From: an uncultured Clostridium sp.
GTDB taxonomy: Bacteria > Bacillota > Clostridia > TANB77 > CAG-508
Assembly (NCBI GenBank): GCA_946411515.1
Contig: CAMKEH010000002.1
Coordinates: 62,001-126,000, forward strand
Direction: 5' to 3'
DNA: 64,000 nucleotides
The translations under genes and the position numbers were made by a program. The notes under the pieces were generated by a model, which did not search any database, was not told the origin of the DNA, and worked only from the letters and a program-made list of their open reading frames with translations. Each line of letters starts with the position of its first letter. Positions within the stretch are counted from its first letter, which is position 1. This document shows positions 18,623 through 28,005 of this stretch, piece after piece.

Positions 18623-18795
18623 TCTTTATCAGTTTCTTTTTCTTTATCTTCTTTTTTAGGTTTTTCTTCTGGTATTACTATATTTTTAGGCTTTTCATCT
18701 GAACTTTTTGGAGCATTCAAATGTTCATAAACAGGAGAAATATCTAAATTTGATCCATCACCAGAAATAACTTCTATATTTTTCTTCTCATCCAT
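18601..18795 (-). CDS. Small charged hypothetical protein
   Basis: A 64-residue protein with a good GGAGG site before its ATG. The N-terminal 30 residues (DEKKNIEVISGDGSNLDISPVYEHL) look like a short conserved motif; the rest is Pro/Lys/Glu-rich and probably disordered. No function is suggested by the sequence. It has its own promoter region opposite scpB. Confidence 0.55.
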   Translation of the reverse strand: MDEKKNIEVISGDGSNLDISPVYEHLNAPKSSDEKPKNIVIPEEKPKKEDKEKETDKDEEKKEN

Positions 18796-18868
18796 AAAAT
18801 TACCTCCGAAACTCTTTTCTTAAATATAACATATAAAAATTAAAAGTGCAAGAAAATCTTTTAAATTA

Positions 18869-18916
18869 TTGACATATTAGCTTTTTTTTGACATAATATA
18901 TACGTTAAAATATAGA
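18869..18916 (+). promoter_or_regulatory. Tandem promoter-like elements before scpB
   Basis: Two overlapping candidates exist: TTGACA (18869-18874) with CATAAT (18892-18897), and TTGACA (18888-18893) with TATAGA (18911-18916). Both have 17-base spacers. The second is close to the start codon at 18934. Confidence 0.55.
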
Positions 18917-18933
18917 TTTAAGAAGGAATAAAT

Positions 18934-19584
18934 ATGGAAATTAATCAGAAAAAATCAATAATAGAAGCAATACTTTTTGCAGCAGGAAGACCAGTTGAAA
19001 AAAATGAATTGGTTTTAGCATTAGAAATATCAGCTGAAGATATAGATGCAATTGTAAAAAGTATGCAAGAAGAATATAAAAAAGAAGATAGAGGAATAGA
19101 ATTAATACAAGTAGAAAATTCATATCAATTATGTACTAAAAAAGAATTATATGAATATATTTATCCAGTACTTGATAAAAGAAACAAACCAAATTTATCA
19201 AATGCAGCTTTAGAAACATTATCTATTATTGCATATAATCCTAAAATAACAAGAGCAGAAATAGAAGCAATAAGAGGAGTTTCTGCAGATGCATGTGTAT
19301 ATAAATTATTAGAATATGGCTTGATTGAAGAAGCAGGAAAGATAGACTTGCCAGGAAAACCAATGTCTTATAAAACTACAAATGAATTTTTAAGAATGTT
19401 TGGATATAATTCTTTAGAAGACTTGCCAGAATTACCACGATATAAATTGGATGAAAATAAACAAATAGTAATTGATGATTTAATAGAAGAACCAAATGAG
19501 GCTCCTACTCCCGAAAGGGAAGAAGTAGAAGAACAAAGTGAAGATATAAAAACAGAAAATGAAAATAATGAAAATCAAGAATAG
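18934..19584 (+). CDS. scpB: Segregation and condensation protein B
   Basis: A 216-residue ScpB with two winged-helix domains. SIIEAILFAAGRPV at the start and SNAALETLSIIAYNPKITRAEIEAIRGV in the middle are diagnostic. It forms the Smc-ScpA-ScpB condensin that organises and separates chromosomes. The C-terminal 30 residues are an acidic tail. scpA is not beside it, unlike in many Firmicutes. It ends 14 bases before proS, so they are probably co-transcribed. Confidence 0.92.
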   Translation: MEINQKKSIIEAILFAAGRPVEKNELVLALEISAEDIDAIVKSMQEEYKKEDRGIELIQVENSYQLCTKKELYEYIYPVLDKRNKPNLSNAALETLSIIAYNPKITRAEIEAIRGVSADACVYKLLEYGLIEEAGKIDLPGKPMSYKTTNEFLRMFGYNSLEDLPELPRYKLDENKQIVIDDLIEEPNEAPTPEREEVEEQSEDIKTENENNENQE

Positions 19585-19598
19585 AAAGAAGGATTTAT

Positions 19599-20880
19599 AT
19601 GAAATTATCACGGAACAGGAATGGGAACAGTAAAATTAAATAATATAGATGAAATGTATCCAGGACAAAGTATATTACTTCAAACTGGACAATTAGTACA
19701 ATATGGAGCAGGACTTTTTGGATATAACACAGTTCCATTATTAGTAAGAAGAAAAGTAGAACAAATAATAGTTGAAACATTAAATAAATATGGTTGTATT
19801 GAAGTATTACTTCCAACTTTGCAACCAGATACCATTTGGAAAAATTCAGGAAGATATGATAATTACGTAGATAATGGAACAATGCTAATTACCGAATCAA
19901 ATAAAGGAACATTTTGTTTAGCTCCAACAGGTGAAGAAGCAATGCTTGAGTTTGCGAGAGAAAAATTAAAATCTTACAAAAACTTACCTGTAACATATTA
20001 TCAAATTGGAGAAAAATTTAGAAATGAAATAAGAACAAGAGGATATTTACTAAGAGGAAAAGCTTTTCCAATGCTTGATGCATATAGCTTTGATATAGAT
20101 GAACAAGGTATGATAAAATCATATGAAAATTTAAGAGCAGCATTTTTAGAAATCTTCGAAAAAATAGGTATGAAAGTAATTCCTATTGTTGCAAATAATG
20201 GTGACATGGGTGGAAAGAAATCAGAAGAGTTTATGCTAATTTCTGAACAAGGTGAAGATAAAATTTTATATGATGAAACAACAGGTATTGGACTAAATAC
20301 AGAAGTATTAGAAAAAGAAAATTATGAAGAATACTTAAAAGAAGAATATGGAATAGAAGATATATCAAACTTCAAAGAAATAAGAACTATGGAATTAGGA
20401 CATATCTTCCAATTAGGAACAAGATATTCTGAAATGATGAATGGAAAATACACTGATAAAGATGGAAAAGAAGCCCTATATTATATGGGATGTTATGGAA
20501 TAGGAGTAAGTAGAACAGTGGCAGCTCTTTATGAACAATGTCTAATAAATGACCCTAAATGGGGACCATGTGGATTTTCACTTCCAGAAACAATTGCACC
20601 ATACAAAGTTCAAATTATACCTAAAATGGATAATGAAGAAAAAGTAGAAATGGCAAATAAAATTTATGAAACATTACAAAGTGAAGGAATAAATTCTATT
20701 TTAGATGACAGAGAAAATTTAAATATTGGGGCTAAAATTAAAGATTGTAAAGTTTTAGGAACACCATATCTAATTGTTTTAGGAGATAAAACAGAAGAAG
20801 AAACTATAGAACTTGAAAATACAAAAACAGGAGAAAAAGAAAGCATTACCTTAGAAGGATTAATCAGAAAATTCAAATAA
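19599..20880 (+). CDS. proS: Prolyl-tRNA synthetase (read through one CGG +1 site)
   Basis: The gene reads in two frames. The ATG at 19599 has a good AGAAGG site 6 bases upstream. After MKLS the frame meets CGG at 19611; skipping the C continues as GTGMGTVKLNNID and runs 426 residues in all. Class II motifs are present: FRNEIRTRGYLLRGKAF, TELGHIFQLGTRYS-type sequence, and GCYGIGVSRTVAA (motif 3). It is short and has no large editing insertion. A start at the internal ATG 19621 would lie 28 bases from the Shine-Dalgarno, so the four-codon leader with the shift is preferred. Confidence 0.88.
19611..19613 (+). other. CGG +1 recoding site, proS codon 5
   Basis: Context TCA-CGG-A. Without the shift the peptide ends after 14 codons. 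Reading CGGA as glycine joins the start codon to the whole synthetase frame. Confidence 0.8.
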
Positions 20881-20887
20881 AAAATTT

Positions 20888-20922
20888 AGAAAGTAGGTTT
20901 TTTAATTCTACTTTCTTTTTTA
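20888..20922 (+). terminator. Terminator of proS
   Basis: AGAAAGTAG (20888-20896) pairs with CTACTTTCT (20908-20916), followed by a run of six T. Confidence 0.8.
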
Positions 20923-20955
20923 AAATTTAAAACAAACAAAAATTCGAAAAAGCTA

Positions 20956-20984
20956 TTGAAAGTTTGTTCGTGATATGATATAAA
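20956..20984 (+). promoter_or_regulatory. Probable promoter of the Bro-N/DUF1016 pair
   Basis: TTGAAA (20956-20961), 17 bases, TATAAA (20979-20984), about 45 bases before the Bro-N gene start. Confidence 0.55.
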
Positions 20985-21029
20985 TAGAAAAGTATAAAGG
21001 TTATTAAATAAATTTAAGGAGTGATTCGT

Positions 21030-21791
21030 ATGGAAGAGAGTAATGAATTAAAAGTATTTGATAACAAAAGAATAAGAACAAAGTGGATTAGTGGAGAAGA
21101 AAAATGGTATTTTTCAGTTGTAGATGTAATTGCAGTATTGACTGATAGTGATTATCAGAGAGGAAGAAAATATTGGAAAACGTTAAAGATGAGATTAAAT
21201 AAAGAAGGAAGTCAACTGGTAACAAATTGTTACCAGTTGAAAATGAGAGCTAATGATGGCAAGTTGAGAGATACAGATGCTATGAATGTAGAACAAATTT
21301 TAAGACTAATTCAATCAATACCATCTAAAAAAGCAGAACCATTTAAATTATGGCTAGCAAGAGTTGGTAGAGAAAGAATTGATGAAAGTTATGATCCTGA
21401 AATTACAATAAATAGAGCGATAGATACGTATAGAAGAAAAGGTTATTCAGAAGAATGGATAAATCAAAGATTAAAAACAATTGATATAAGAAAAGAATTT
21501 ACAAATGAATTAAGAAATAAAGGAATTACTGAGAGTAAAGATTTTGCAATATTAACAGATATGCTAACTGAAGTATGGAGTGGATATTCAGTAAAAGAAT
21601 ATAAAACTCTAAAAAGTTTGAAAAAGGAAAACTTAAGAGATAACATGAGTAATACAGAAATTGTTCTAAATATGTTAGCAGAAATTTCTTCTACTGAAAT
21701 ATCAAAAAGCAATAATTCAAAAGGATTTACTGAGGCAAAAAAATCTGTAATTAAAGGTGGAAATATAGCAAAAAAGCAAAAGAAGAATTAG
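21030..21791 (+). CDS. Bro-N domain, DinD-like protein (C-terminus possibly by -1 shift)
   Basis: A protein of about 253 residues from the ATG at 21030 (AAGGAG 8 bases upstream). The first 110 residues are a BRO-N domain (RTKWISGEEKWYFSVVDVIAVL), as in phage antirepressors. The rest (YDPEITINRAIDTYRRKGYSEEWINQR, then LTEVWSGYSVKEYK) matches DinD-like proteins. The zero frame stops at 21791 in an odd KKQKKN tail. At 21770-21776 is A-AAA-AAG, a classic -1 slippery heptamer. A -1 shift there gives AKEELEKETGRRIIS and stops at 21847, a family-like ending. A lost A in the run is the other explanation. DNA binding or stress role is likely. Confidence 0.75.
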   Translation: MEESNELKVFDNKRIRTKWISGEEKWYFSVVDVIAVLTDSDYQRGRKYWKTLKMRLNKEGSQLVTNCYQLKMRANDGKLRDTDAMNVEQILRLIQSIPSKKAEPFKLWLARVGRERIDESYDPEITINRAIDTYRRKGYSEEWINQRLKTIDIRKEFTNELRNKGITESKDFAILTDMLTEVWSGYSVKEYKTLKSLKKENLRDNMSNTEIVLNMLAEISSTEISKSNNSKGFTEAKKSVIKGGNIAKKQKKN

Positions 21792-21889
21792 AAAAAGAAA
21801 CTGGAAGAAGAATTATATCTAATAATACAAAAAAGATAGAAAAATAAAAATGTAAATATTAAAATTTTAAAATTGCTAGGAGGTACTAT

Positions 21890-22915
21890 ATGAAAGATAA
21901 ATTAATAAATAATGAAATTGAAATTAATAATGTATTTGATGATATTAAAGAATTAGTAATTCAAAGTAGAAATAGAGTATATACTACAGTTAATACAGAA
22001 ATGCTTAATTTATATTGGAATATTGGAAAAACAATAATGGAGATACAACAAGGAGATGAAAGAGCAGTATATGGTGAAACTGTACTTGAAAAATTATCTG
22101 AAAAACTAACTAAAGAATTTGGAAAAGGGTTTTCTTCTAGAAATTTAAGAACAATGAGAAAATTTTATTTGATGTATCCAATTTGGAAGACAGTGTCTTC
22201 CAAATTAAGTTGGTCACATTATTTAGAAATAATTAAAATCGATGAAGAAGCTAAAAGAAAATTCTATATAAAAGAAACTATAAATTCAAAATGGAGTGTT
22301 AGAGAATTACAAAGACAAATTGGTTCATTACTATATGAAAGATTAGTATTATCATCAAACAAAAATAAAGTGTTAGAGTTAGCAGAAAAAGGAAATGAAA
22401 TAAGAACAAGTAAAGATTTAGTAAAAGATCCATTTGTATTAGAATTTCTTGATATTAAAGAAAATACAGATTATTTAGAATCAGATTTAAAAAAAAATAT
22501 ATTAGAACATCTAAAAGAGTTTTTACTGGAGCTAGGAAAAGGATTTATGTTTGTAGGTTCACAAGTAAGATTAACTTTAGAAGAAGACCATTTTTATCCG
22601 GATTTAGTGTTTTATAATAGAATATTAAAGTGTTTTGTTATAATAGACCTAAAAATTGGGAAAGTAACACATCAAGATATTGGGCAAATACAAATGTATG
22701 TAAATTACTATGATAGAGAAATAAAAGAAAAAGATGAAAATCCAACAGTTGGAATATTACTTTCTACCGAGAAAAATAAAACAGTAGTAAAATACACATT
22801 ACCAGAAGATAATAAAAATATTTTTTCATCTACATATAAATTACATCTACCTACAGAAGAAGAGTTAATTAATGCAATAGAAGAAGAAAAAAAGAATTTA
22901 GAATTAAATAGTTAG
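21890..22915 (+). CDS. DUF1016/YhcG-family PD-(D/E)XK nuclease
   Basis: A 341-residue protein. The N-terminal half (RVYTTVNTEMLNLYWNIGKTI, then GFSSRNLRTMRKFY and WSVRELQRQI) is the DUF1016 N-terminal domain. The C-terminal half has the nuclease core FYPDLVFYNR followed by FVIIDLKIGKVTHQDIGQ, giving a D...D-x-K active site. YhcG-type proteins are presumed DNA nucleases, often in mobile or defence regions. It follows the Bro-N gene by about 40 bases past the -1 frame stop and probably shares its promoter. Family secure, biological role not. Confidence 0.85.
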   Translation: MKDKLINNEIEINNVFDDIKELVIQSRNRVYTTVNTEMLNLYWNIGKTIMEIQQGDERAVYGETVLEKLSEKLTKEFGKGFSSRNLRTMRKFYLMYPIWKTVSSKLSWSHYLEIIKIDEEAKRKFYIKETINSKWSVRELQRQIGSLLYERLVLSSNKNKVLELAEKGNEIRTSKDLVKDPFVLEFLDIKENTDYLESDLKKNILEHLKEFLLELGKGFMFVGSQVRLTLEEDHFYPDLVFYNRILKCFVIIDLKIGKVTHQDIGQIQMYVNYYDREIKEKDENPTVGILLSTEKNKTVVKYTLPEDNKNIFSSTYKLHLPTEEELINAIEEEKKNLELNS

Positions 22916-23012
22916 ATGTAAGTTTTAAAAAATTTTCACAAAAAAATCACAAATAAAATATAAAAAAGAAACAATAAAAATATAATATACAAAATATAAT
23001 AAACAAAGGAGA

Positions 23013-23030
23013 ATATGATATATATCATAT
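23013..23030 (+). promoter_or_regulatory. Perfect palindrome between RBS and start codon
   Basis: ATATGATATATATCATAT is an 18-base perfect palindrome. It lies between the AAAGGAG at 23005-23011 and the start at 23044. The Shine-Dalgarno is about 32 bases from the start, too far unless the palindrome folds, so it may control translation of the (p)ppGpp synthetase. Confidence 0.45.
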
Positions 23031-23043
23031 AAAAGATAATATT

Positions 23044-23694
23044 ATGGAAAATGAATTTAAAGATTTAGTTAAAATTAAAAATTTTATAGATTATGATAAA
23101 AAAGTAGAAAAGAATGATAAAACATTTGAAAAATTAATGTTTATATATAAAATCGCAATTAAAGAATTAAAGACCAAAATAGAAACAATACAAGAAGAAT
23201 TTAAAATATTCTATGATTATGATTTAATAGATCATATAAATACAAGAATAAAAACACCAGATAGCATACTTACAAAAATGAAGAATAAAGAATTGGAATG
23301 TACATATAAAGCAATGATAGAAAATATAAATGACATAGCAGGAATAAGAGTAGTTTGCCCATTAAAAAGAGATATTTATTCAATAAAAAATATGTTACAA
23401 AAATTACCTGGAATTCAAACTATAAAAGAAAAAGATTATGTAACAAATCCTAAAAAAAGTGGATATTCTGCATATCATTTAATATTAAGTGTTCCAATTG
23501 TTCTGTCTCAAAATATTATTTATGTAAAAGTAGAAGTTCAAATAAGAACTATGGCAATGGATTTCTGGTCAAGCTTAGAACATAAAATGAAATATAAAGC
23601 AAATAAGGAATTAACAAAAAAGATGTCAAAGACATGGATTTCATATGCAAAAATGATAAATAGAATGGATAATAATATTATAAATATGGAATGA
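23044..23694 (+). CDS. Small alarmone synthetase, RelQ/YjbM-like
   Basis: A 216-residue single-domain protein with the RelA/SpoT nucleotidyltransferase fold. Key parts are RIKTPDSILTKMKNK, NDIAGIRVVCPL, KKSGYSAYHLIL and VEVQIRTMAMDFWSSLEHKMKYK, all typical of small (p)ppGpp synthetases. It lacks hydrolase and regulatory domains. It would make (p)ppGpp or pGpp from GTP or GDP and ATP in stress. The start is set by the reading frame; its ribosome binding site is unusually distant (see the palindrome upstream). Confidence 0.9.
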   Translation: MENEFKDLVKIKNFIDYDKKVEKNDKTFEKLMFIYKIAIKELKTKIETIQEEFKIFYDYDLIDHINTRIKTPDSILTKMKNKELECTYKAMIENINDIAGIRVVCPLKRDIYSIKNMLQKLPGIQTIKEKDYVTNPKKSGYSAYHLILSVPIVLSQNIIYVKVEVQIRTMAMDFWSSLEHKMKYKANKELTKKMSKTWISYAKMINRMDNNIINME

Positions 23695-23700
23695 TAAAAA

Positions 23701-23744
23701 GGTTAGTAGTTATTTAAACTTATAAAAACTACTAGCTTTTTTAA
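23701..23744 (+). terminator. Terminator of the alarmone synthetase gene
   Basis: GTTAGTAGTT (23702-23711) pairs with AACTACTAGC (23727-23736), allowing one G-T pair, and a six-base T-run follows. Confidence 0.75.
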
Positions 23745-23831
23745 ATAGTAAAGAAGGATTTATGTAAAATACGTCGAATAATATAAATATGTATGTTTAT
23801 TTGAAATATTTTGAAAGAAAGTGAGGAAAAA

Positions 23832-25611
23832 ATGCCAAGATATAGTGATGAAATCATTGAAGAAGTAAGACAAACGAATGATATAGTAGATATAATATCA
23901 CAATATGTGCATTTAAAAAGAAGCGGAAGAAATTTCTTTGGATTATGTCCATTTCATAATGAAAAGTCACCTTCTTTTTCAGTCTCACCAGATAAACAAA
24001 TATTTCACTGCTTTGGTTGTGGAGTAGGAGGAAATGTATTTACATTTTTGACTAAAATAGAAGGAATTAATTTTGTAGAGGCAGTACAAACTTTAGCAGA
24101 AAGATCAAATATTAAACTTCCAACATTGGGAAATAGTCAAGATTCACAAAAAGAAGAATTAAAAGCAAAGGTTTTTAAGGTAAATGAATTTACAGCACAA
24201 TTTTATCATGAAAATTTATATAAATCAGAATCTAAAATTGCACAAGAATATATTAAGAAAAGAAAACTAACAAATGAAACCTTAAAATCATTTAGATTAG
24301 GATTTTCAGGAAAATTTGATGAGTTGTATAATGCTTTAAGAAAAGAAGGATTTCAAGATTTAGAGATATTAGAATCTGGTCTAGTAAATAAAAATGATAA
24401 TGGTAAATACATAGACAGATATAGAAATAGATTAATGTTTCCAATTTGTGATGCAAGAGGAAGAGTAATAGCATTTGGAGGAAGAGTTTTAGATGACTCA
24501 AAACCTAAATATATTAATTCACCAGAAAATTTAGTTTACAGTAAAGGAAGAAACTTATTTGGACTTAATGTTGCAAAAAAAGGAGATACAAAAAAGCTTC
24601 TAATTGTAGAAGGATATATGGATGTTATATCACTTCATCAAAGAGGAATAACAAATGTTGTAGCGCCACTTCGGAACAGCATTAACACCAAATCAAGGAT
24701 GGCTTCTTAGAAAAAATACAGAACAAATAATATTAAGTTTTGATTCTGATGAAGCTGGTTTAACTGCAAAAACTAGAGCATTAGATGTACTTCAAAATAT
24801 GGGATGTGATATAAGAATTCTTCAAATGGAAGGTGCAAAAGATCCTGATGAATACATAATAAAATATGGAAATGCAAGGTTTAAAGCTCTAATTGATAAA
24901 GCAATTTCTGTTATTGAATTTAAAGTAAAAATATTAAAGAAAGATTTAAATTTAGATAACACGAATGATAAAATTAAATTTTTAAATGAAATAGCAAAAT
25001 TACTTTCTAAAGTAGATAACACAATAGAACAAGAAGTATATGTAGAAAAAATATCAAAAGAATATGATATATCAAAAGAAGCTATATATGCAGAAATAAA
25101 TAAACTAACACACAAATCAAATCAAAGTGAAAAAGTTTTAGAAAAATCAAAACCTATAGTAAGACATAAAAAAGTAGAAAAAGAAGTATCAGAAGTAATA
25201 AAGAAAAGAGAAAACACTGTTCTTGCGATTTTACTTAATGGTGATTTAAATATTTTTCAAATTATAAAACAAAATATAAAAGTAGAAGATTTCAAAGATG
25301 AATTAAATCAAAAAATTTATCAAAAATTGTATGAAGAGTTTGAAAAAGAAAATAATAATATCAATAGCATAATAGATAAGTTAAGTGAAGAAGAACAAAA
25401 TCACATAACTGAGATTTTAGCAGATGACTATGAACTCCAAAATATTGAAAAAGCAATAGATGATATAATGCAAAGTTATGAAAAAGACAAGCTAAATGAA
25501 AGAAAATTACAAATTATAGAATTATTAAGTACTAATTTAAAAGAGGAAGAAAAGAAAAGTTTAGAAAAAGAGCTAAGCAATATTATTATAAACTTAGCAA
25601 AAATAAAATAG
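23832..25611 (+). CDS. dnaG: DNA primase (read through one CGG +1 site)
   Basis: A 592-residue primase reconstructed from two frames. [23 protein letters not shown] is the normal start, with GTGAGGA before the ATG at 23832. The CHC2 zinc finger ([10 protein letters not shown], then [10 protein letters not shown]) and the RNA polymerase domain ([20 protein letters not shown]) follow. In the TOPRIM region the frame reads NVVAPL and meets CGG at 24672. Skipping the C gives [14 protein letters not shown] and then LSFDSDEAG, the metal-binding Asp motif. The C-terminal helicase-binding domain is present. An essential gene is very unlikely to be broken. It is followed 13 bases later by rpoD, the usual order. 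Confidence 0.92.
24672..24674 (+). other. CGG +1 recoding site, dnaG
   Basis: Context CTT-CGG-A. Zero frame stops within 13 codons; the +1 frame gives the conserved APLGTALT of the primase TOPRIM domain, with Gly from CGGA. Confidence 0.9.
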
Positions 25612-25624
25612 GGGTGAAATTTTA

Positions 25625-27202
25625 ATGCCAAGAAAGAAAAGTGAATTAAAAGAAAAAGAAGAAATTGAAATAAAAGATAAGAAAAATAAAAAAGAAGAAA
25701 AAGTATCAAAAAAAGAAATAAAAGAAGAAGTAAAAAAGAAAACTAGTAAAAAGAAAGAAGAACCAAAAGTAGAAAAGGAAGCAAAGAAAAAAACTAGTAA
25801 AAAAGAAGAGATTGATGAAGTTAAAGAAGAAAAAGTAGAAAATACTAAAACAAAAAAAGTAAAAGAAGTAAAAGAAGAGAAAAAAGAACAAGAACAGCAA
25901 GAAAAACAATCAAAAGAGACTGTAAAAGAAGAAAATAAAAAGGAAAAGAAATCTGAAACTTCAGCAAAAGCTAAAAAAACAAAAAAATCAATTGACGAAA
26001 TAAAAGAAATTATAGTAGAAGAAATAGAACACAATAAAAAGAAAAAAGATAAAAAGCCTAAGGAAGACAAAAAAGAAATAGTAGAAGAAGTAGAAAAACA
26101 AGAAGATAATAAAGATGATGATAAAATAAAAAATGAAAAAGTAACTAAAATCTTGCAAAAAGCAAAAGAAAAAGGAACTATAACATATGGAGATTTAGCA
26201 AAAGAATTAGATGATGTTAATCCAGATCAAATTGATAAAGTTTTTGATGCTTTTGAAGAATTAGGTGTTAATTTAAGTGATGATTTGGATGATGAAGAAC
26301 CTGATATTGAAGACTTAAAAGAAGTAGAGTATTTAAAACTAGATGAAATAACAGATACAAGTTATGAAGGTATTAATGTTGACGATCCTGTTAGAATGTA
26401 TTTAAGAGAGATAGGAAGAATACCACTTTTAACATTTGACCAAGAACTAGATTTAGCTAAAAGAATCTTAGATGGTGATGAAGAAGCTAAAAAAATATTA
26501 TCAGAATCTAACTTAAGATTAGTAGTAAGTATAGCTAAAAAATATGTTGGAAGAGGAATGCTATTTTTAGATTTAATACAAGAAGGAAATATGGGATTAA
26601 TTAAAGCGGTAGAAAAATTTGATTACACTAAAGGATTTAAATTTAGTACTTATGCAACATGGTGGATTAGACAAGCAATTACAAGAGCTATTGCTGACCA
26701 AGCAAGAACAATAAGAATTCCAGTTCATATGGTAGAAACAATTAATAAATTAATTAGAACTTCAAGGCATCTACTTCAACAATTAGGAAGAGAACCAACG
26801 CCAGAAGAAATTGCTGAAGAAATGGAAATACCAGTTGAAAAAGTAATGGAAATTCAAAAAATAGCACAAGATCCAGTATCCCTAGAAACACCAATAGGAG
26901 AAGAAGATGATAGTCACCTAGGAGATTTTATTCAAGATGATGATTCACCTGCTCCACATGATTCAGCAGCATATACTTTATTAAAAGAACAATTAGAAGA
27001 AGTTATGAATACATTAACTCCAAGAGAAGCCAAAGTATTGAAATTAAGATTTGGATTAGAAGATGGAAAAGCAAGAACATTAGAAGAAGTTGGACGTGAA
27101 TTTGAAGTAACTCGTGAAAGAATAAGACAAATTGAAGCAAAAGCATTAAGAAAACTAAGACATCCAAGTAGAAGCAAAAAATTAAGAGATTATATGGGAT
27201 AG
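25625..27202 (+). CDS. rpoD: Primary RNA polymerase sigma factor, with long Lys/Glu-rich N-terminus
   Basis: A 525-residue sigma-70/sigma-A factor. Residues about 1-170 are almost entirely Lys, Glu and small polar residues, far more than in model sigma-A proteins. Region 1.1-like sequence ([14 protein letters not shown]) follows. Then come region 1.2/2 ([38 protein letters not shown]) and region 4 ([32 protein letters not shown]). It directs transcription from -35/-10 promoters such as those seen here. It follows dnaG in one operon. Confidence 0.95.
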   Translation: MPRKKSELKEKEEIEIKDKKNKKEEKVSKKEIKEEVKKKTSKKKEEPKVEKEAKKKTSKKEEIDEVKEEKVENTKTKKVKEVKEEKKEQEQQEKQSKETVKEENKKEKKSETSAKAKKTKKSIDEIKEIIVEEIEHNKKKKDKKPKEDKKEIVEEVEKQEDNKDDDKIKNEKVTKILQKAKEKGTITYGDLAKELDDVNPDQIDKVFDAFEELGVNLSDDLDDEEPDIEDLKEVEYLKLDEITDTSYEGINVDDPVRMYLREIGRIPLLTFDQELDLAKRILDGDEEAKKILSESNLRLVVSIAKKYVGRGMLFLDLIQEGNMGLIKAVEKFDYTKGFKFSTYATWWIRQAITRAIADQARTIRIPVHMVETINKLIRTSRHLLQQLGREPTPEEIAEEMEIPVEKVMEIQKIAQDPVSLETPIGEEDDSHLGDFIQDDDSPAPHDSAAYTLLKEQLEEVMNTLTPREAKVLKLRFGLEDGKARTLEEVGREFEVTRERIRQIEAKALRKLRHPSRSKKLRDYMG

Positions 27203-27203
27203 T

Positions 27204-27233
27204 AAAAGTCGGTTTAGATACCGACTTTTATCA
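27204..27233 (+). terminator. Terminator of dnaG-rpoD
   Basis: AAAAGTCGGT (27204-27213) pairs with ACCGACTTTT (27220-27229), ending in TTTTAT. Confidence 0.8.
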
Positions 27234-27315
27234 TAAAAGATTTTAAAATAGTTCACATTCTAGACATATTAGATAGTTATAATATATAATATAAAAAACA
27301 ATGGAGTGATTAATA

Positions 27316-27990
27316 ATGGAAAAAAGTATATTAATTGTAGATGATGAAGCAAGAATGAGAAAATTAGTAAAAGACTTTTTAGTAGCAAAAGGATATAAAA
27401 TATTAGAAGCAGAAGATGGAGAAAAAGCACTAGAAGTTTTTGAACAAAATAAAAAGGATATTAGTCTTATTTTGTTAGATGTCATGATGCCAAAACTAGA
27501 TGGATGGTCAGTTTTAAGACAAATAAGACAAACATCAAAAGTTCCAATTATAATGTTAACAGCAAGAGGAGAAGAACAAGATGAATTGTTTGGATTTGAA
27601 CTTGGTGTTGATGAATATATATCAAAACCATTTAGTCCTAAAATATTAGTTGCAAGAGTAGAAGCTATTTTAAAAAGAACAAACCAAGATACAAAAGAAA
27701 TAAAAAGTTTTGCTGGAATAGAAATAGATCAAGAAGGAAGAACAGTAACAGTAGATGGTAAAATAATAGAATTAAGTTTAAGAGAATATGAGTTATTGGT
27801 TTATTTAGTTAATAATGAAAATATAGCATTATCTAGAGATAAAATATTAAATAATGTATGGAACTATGACTATTATGGAGACTCAAGAACAATAGATAGT
27901 CATATAAAAAAGATAAGACATAAATTAGGTAAAAAAGGAAAATATATAAAAACAATTAGAGGTATTGGATATAAATTTGAAGTAAAATAA
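27316..27990 (+). CDS. OmpR/PhoB-family response regulator
   Basis: A 224-residue regulator. The receiver domain has the acidic pair in VDDEARMR, the phosphoacceptor Asp in LILLDVMMPKLDGW, and the switch residues in MLTARGE and YISKPFSPK. A winged-helix domain follows (LSLREYELLVYLVNNENIALSRDKILNNVW ... RTIDSHIKKIRHKLG). It lies 15 bases before its histidine kinase. The signal and targets cannot be told from the sequence. Confidence 0.93.
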   Translation: MEKSILIVDDEARMRKLVKDFLVAKGYKILEAEDGEKALEVFEQNKKDISLILLDVMMPKLDGWSVLRQIRQTSKVPIIMLTARGEEQDELFGFELGVDEYISKPFSPKILVARVEAILKRTNQDTKEIKSFAGIEIDQEGRTVTVDGKIIELSLREYELLVYLVNNENIALSRDKILNNVWNYDYYGDSRTIDSHIKKIRHKLGKKGKYIKTIRGIGYKFEVK

Positions 27991-28005
27991 TGAAAAGAGG
28001 AAAAA

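Noticed and set aside
19621..20880. Prolyl-tRNA synthetase starting at the internal ATG 19621, with no frameshift needed
   Set aside because: The strong ribosome binding site is spaced for ATG 19599, and 19621 has none. The ten other CGG sites, most of them deep inside genes, show the same one-base pattern, so a shift is the simpler reading.
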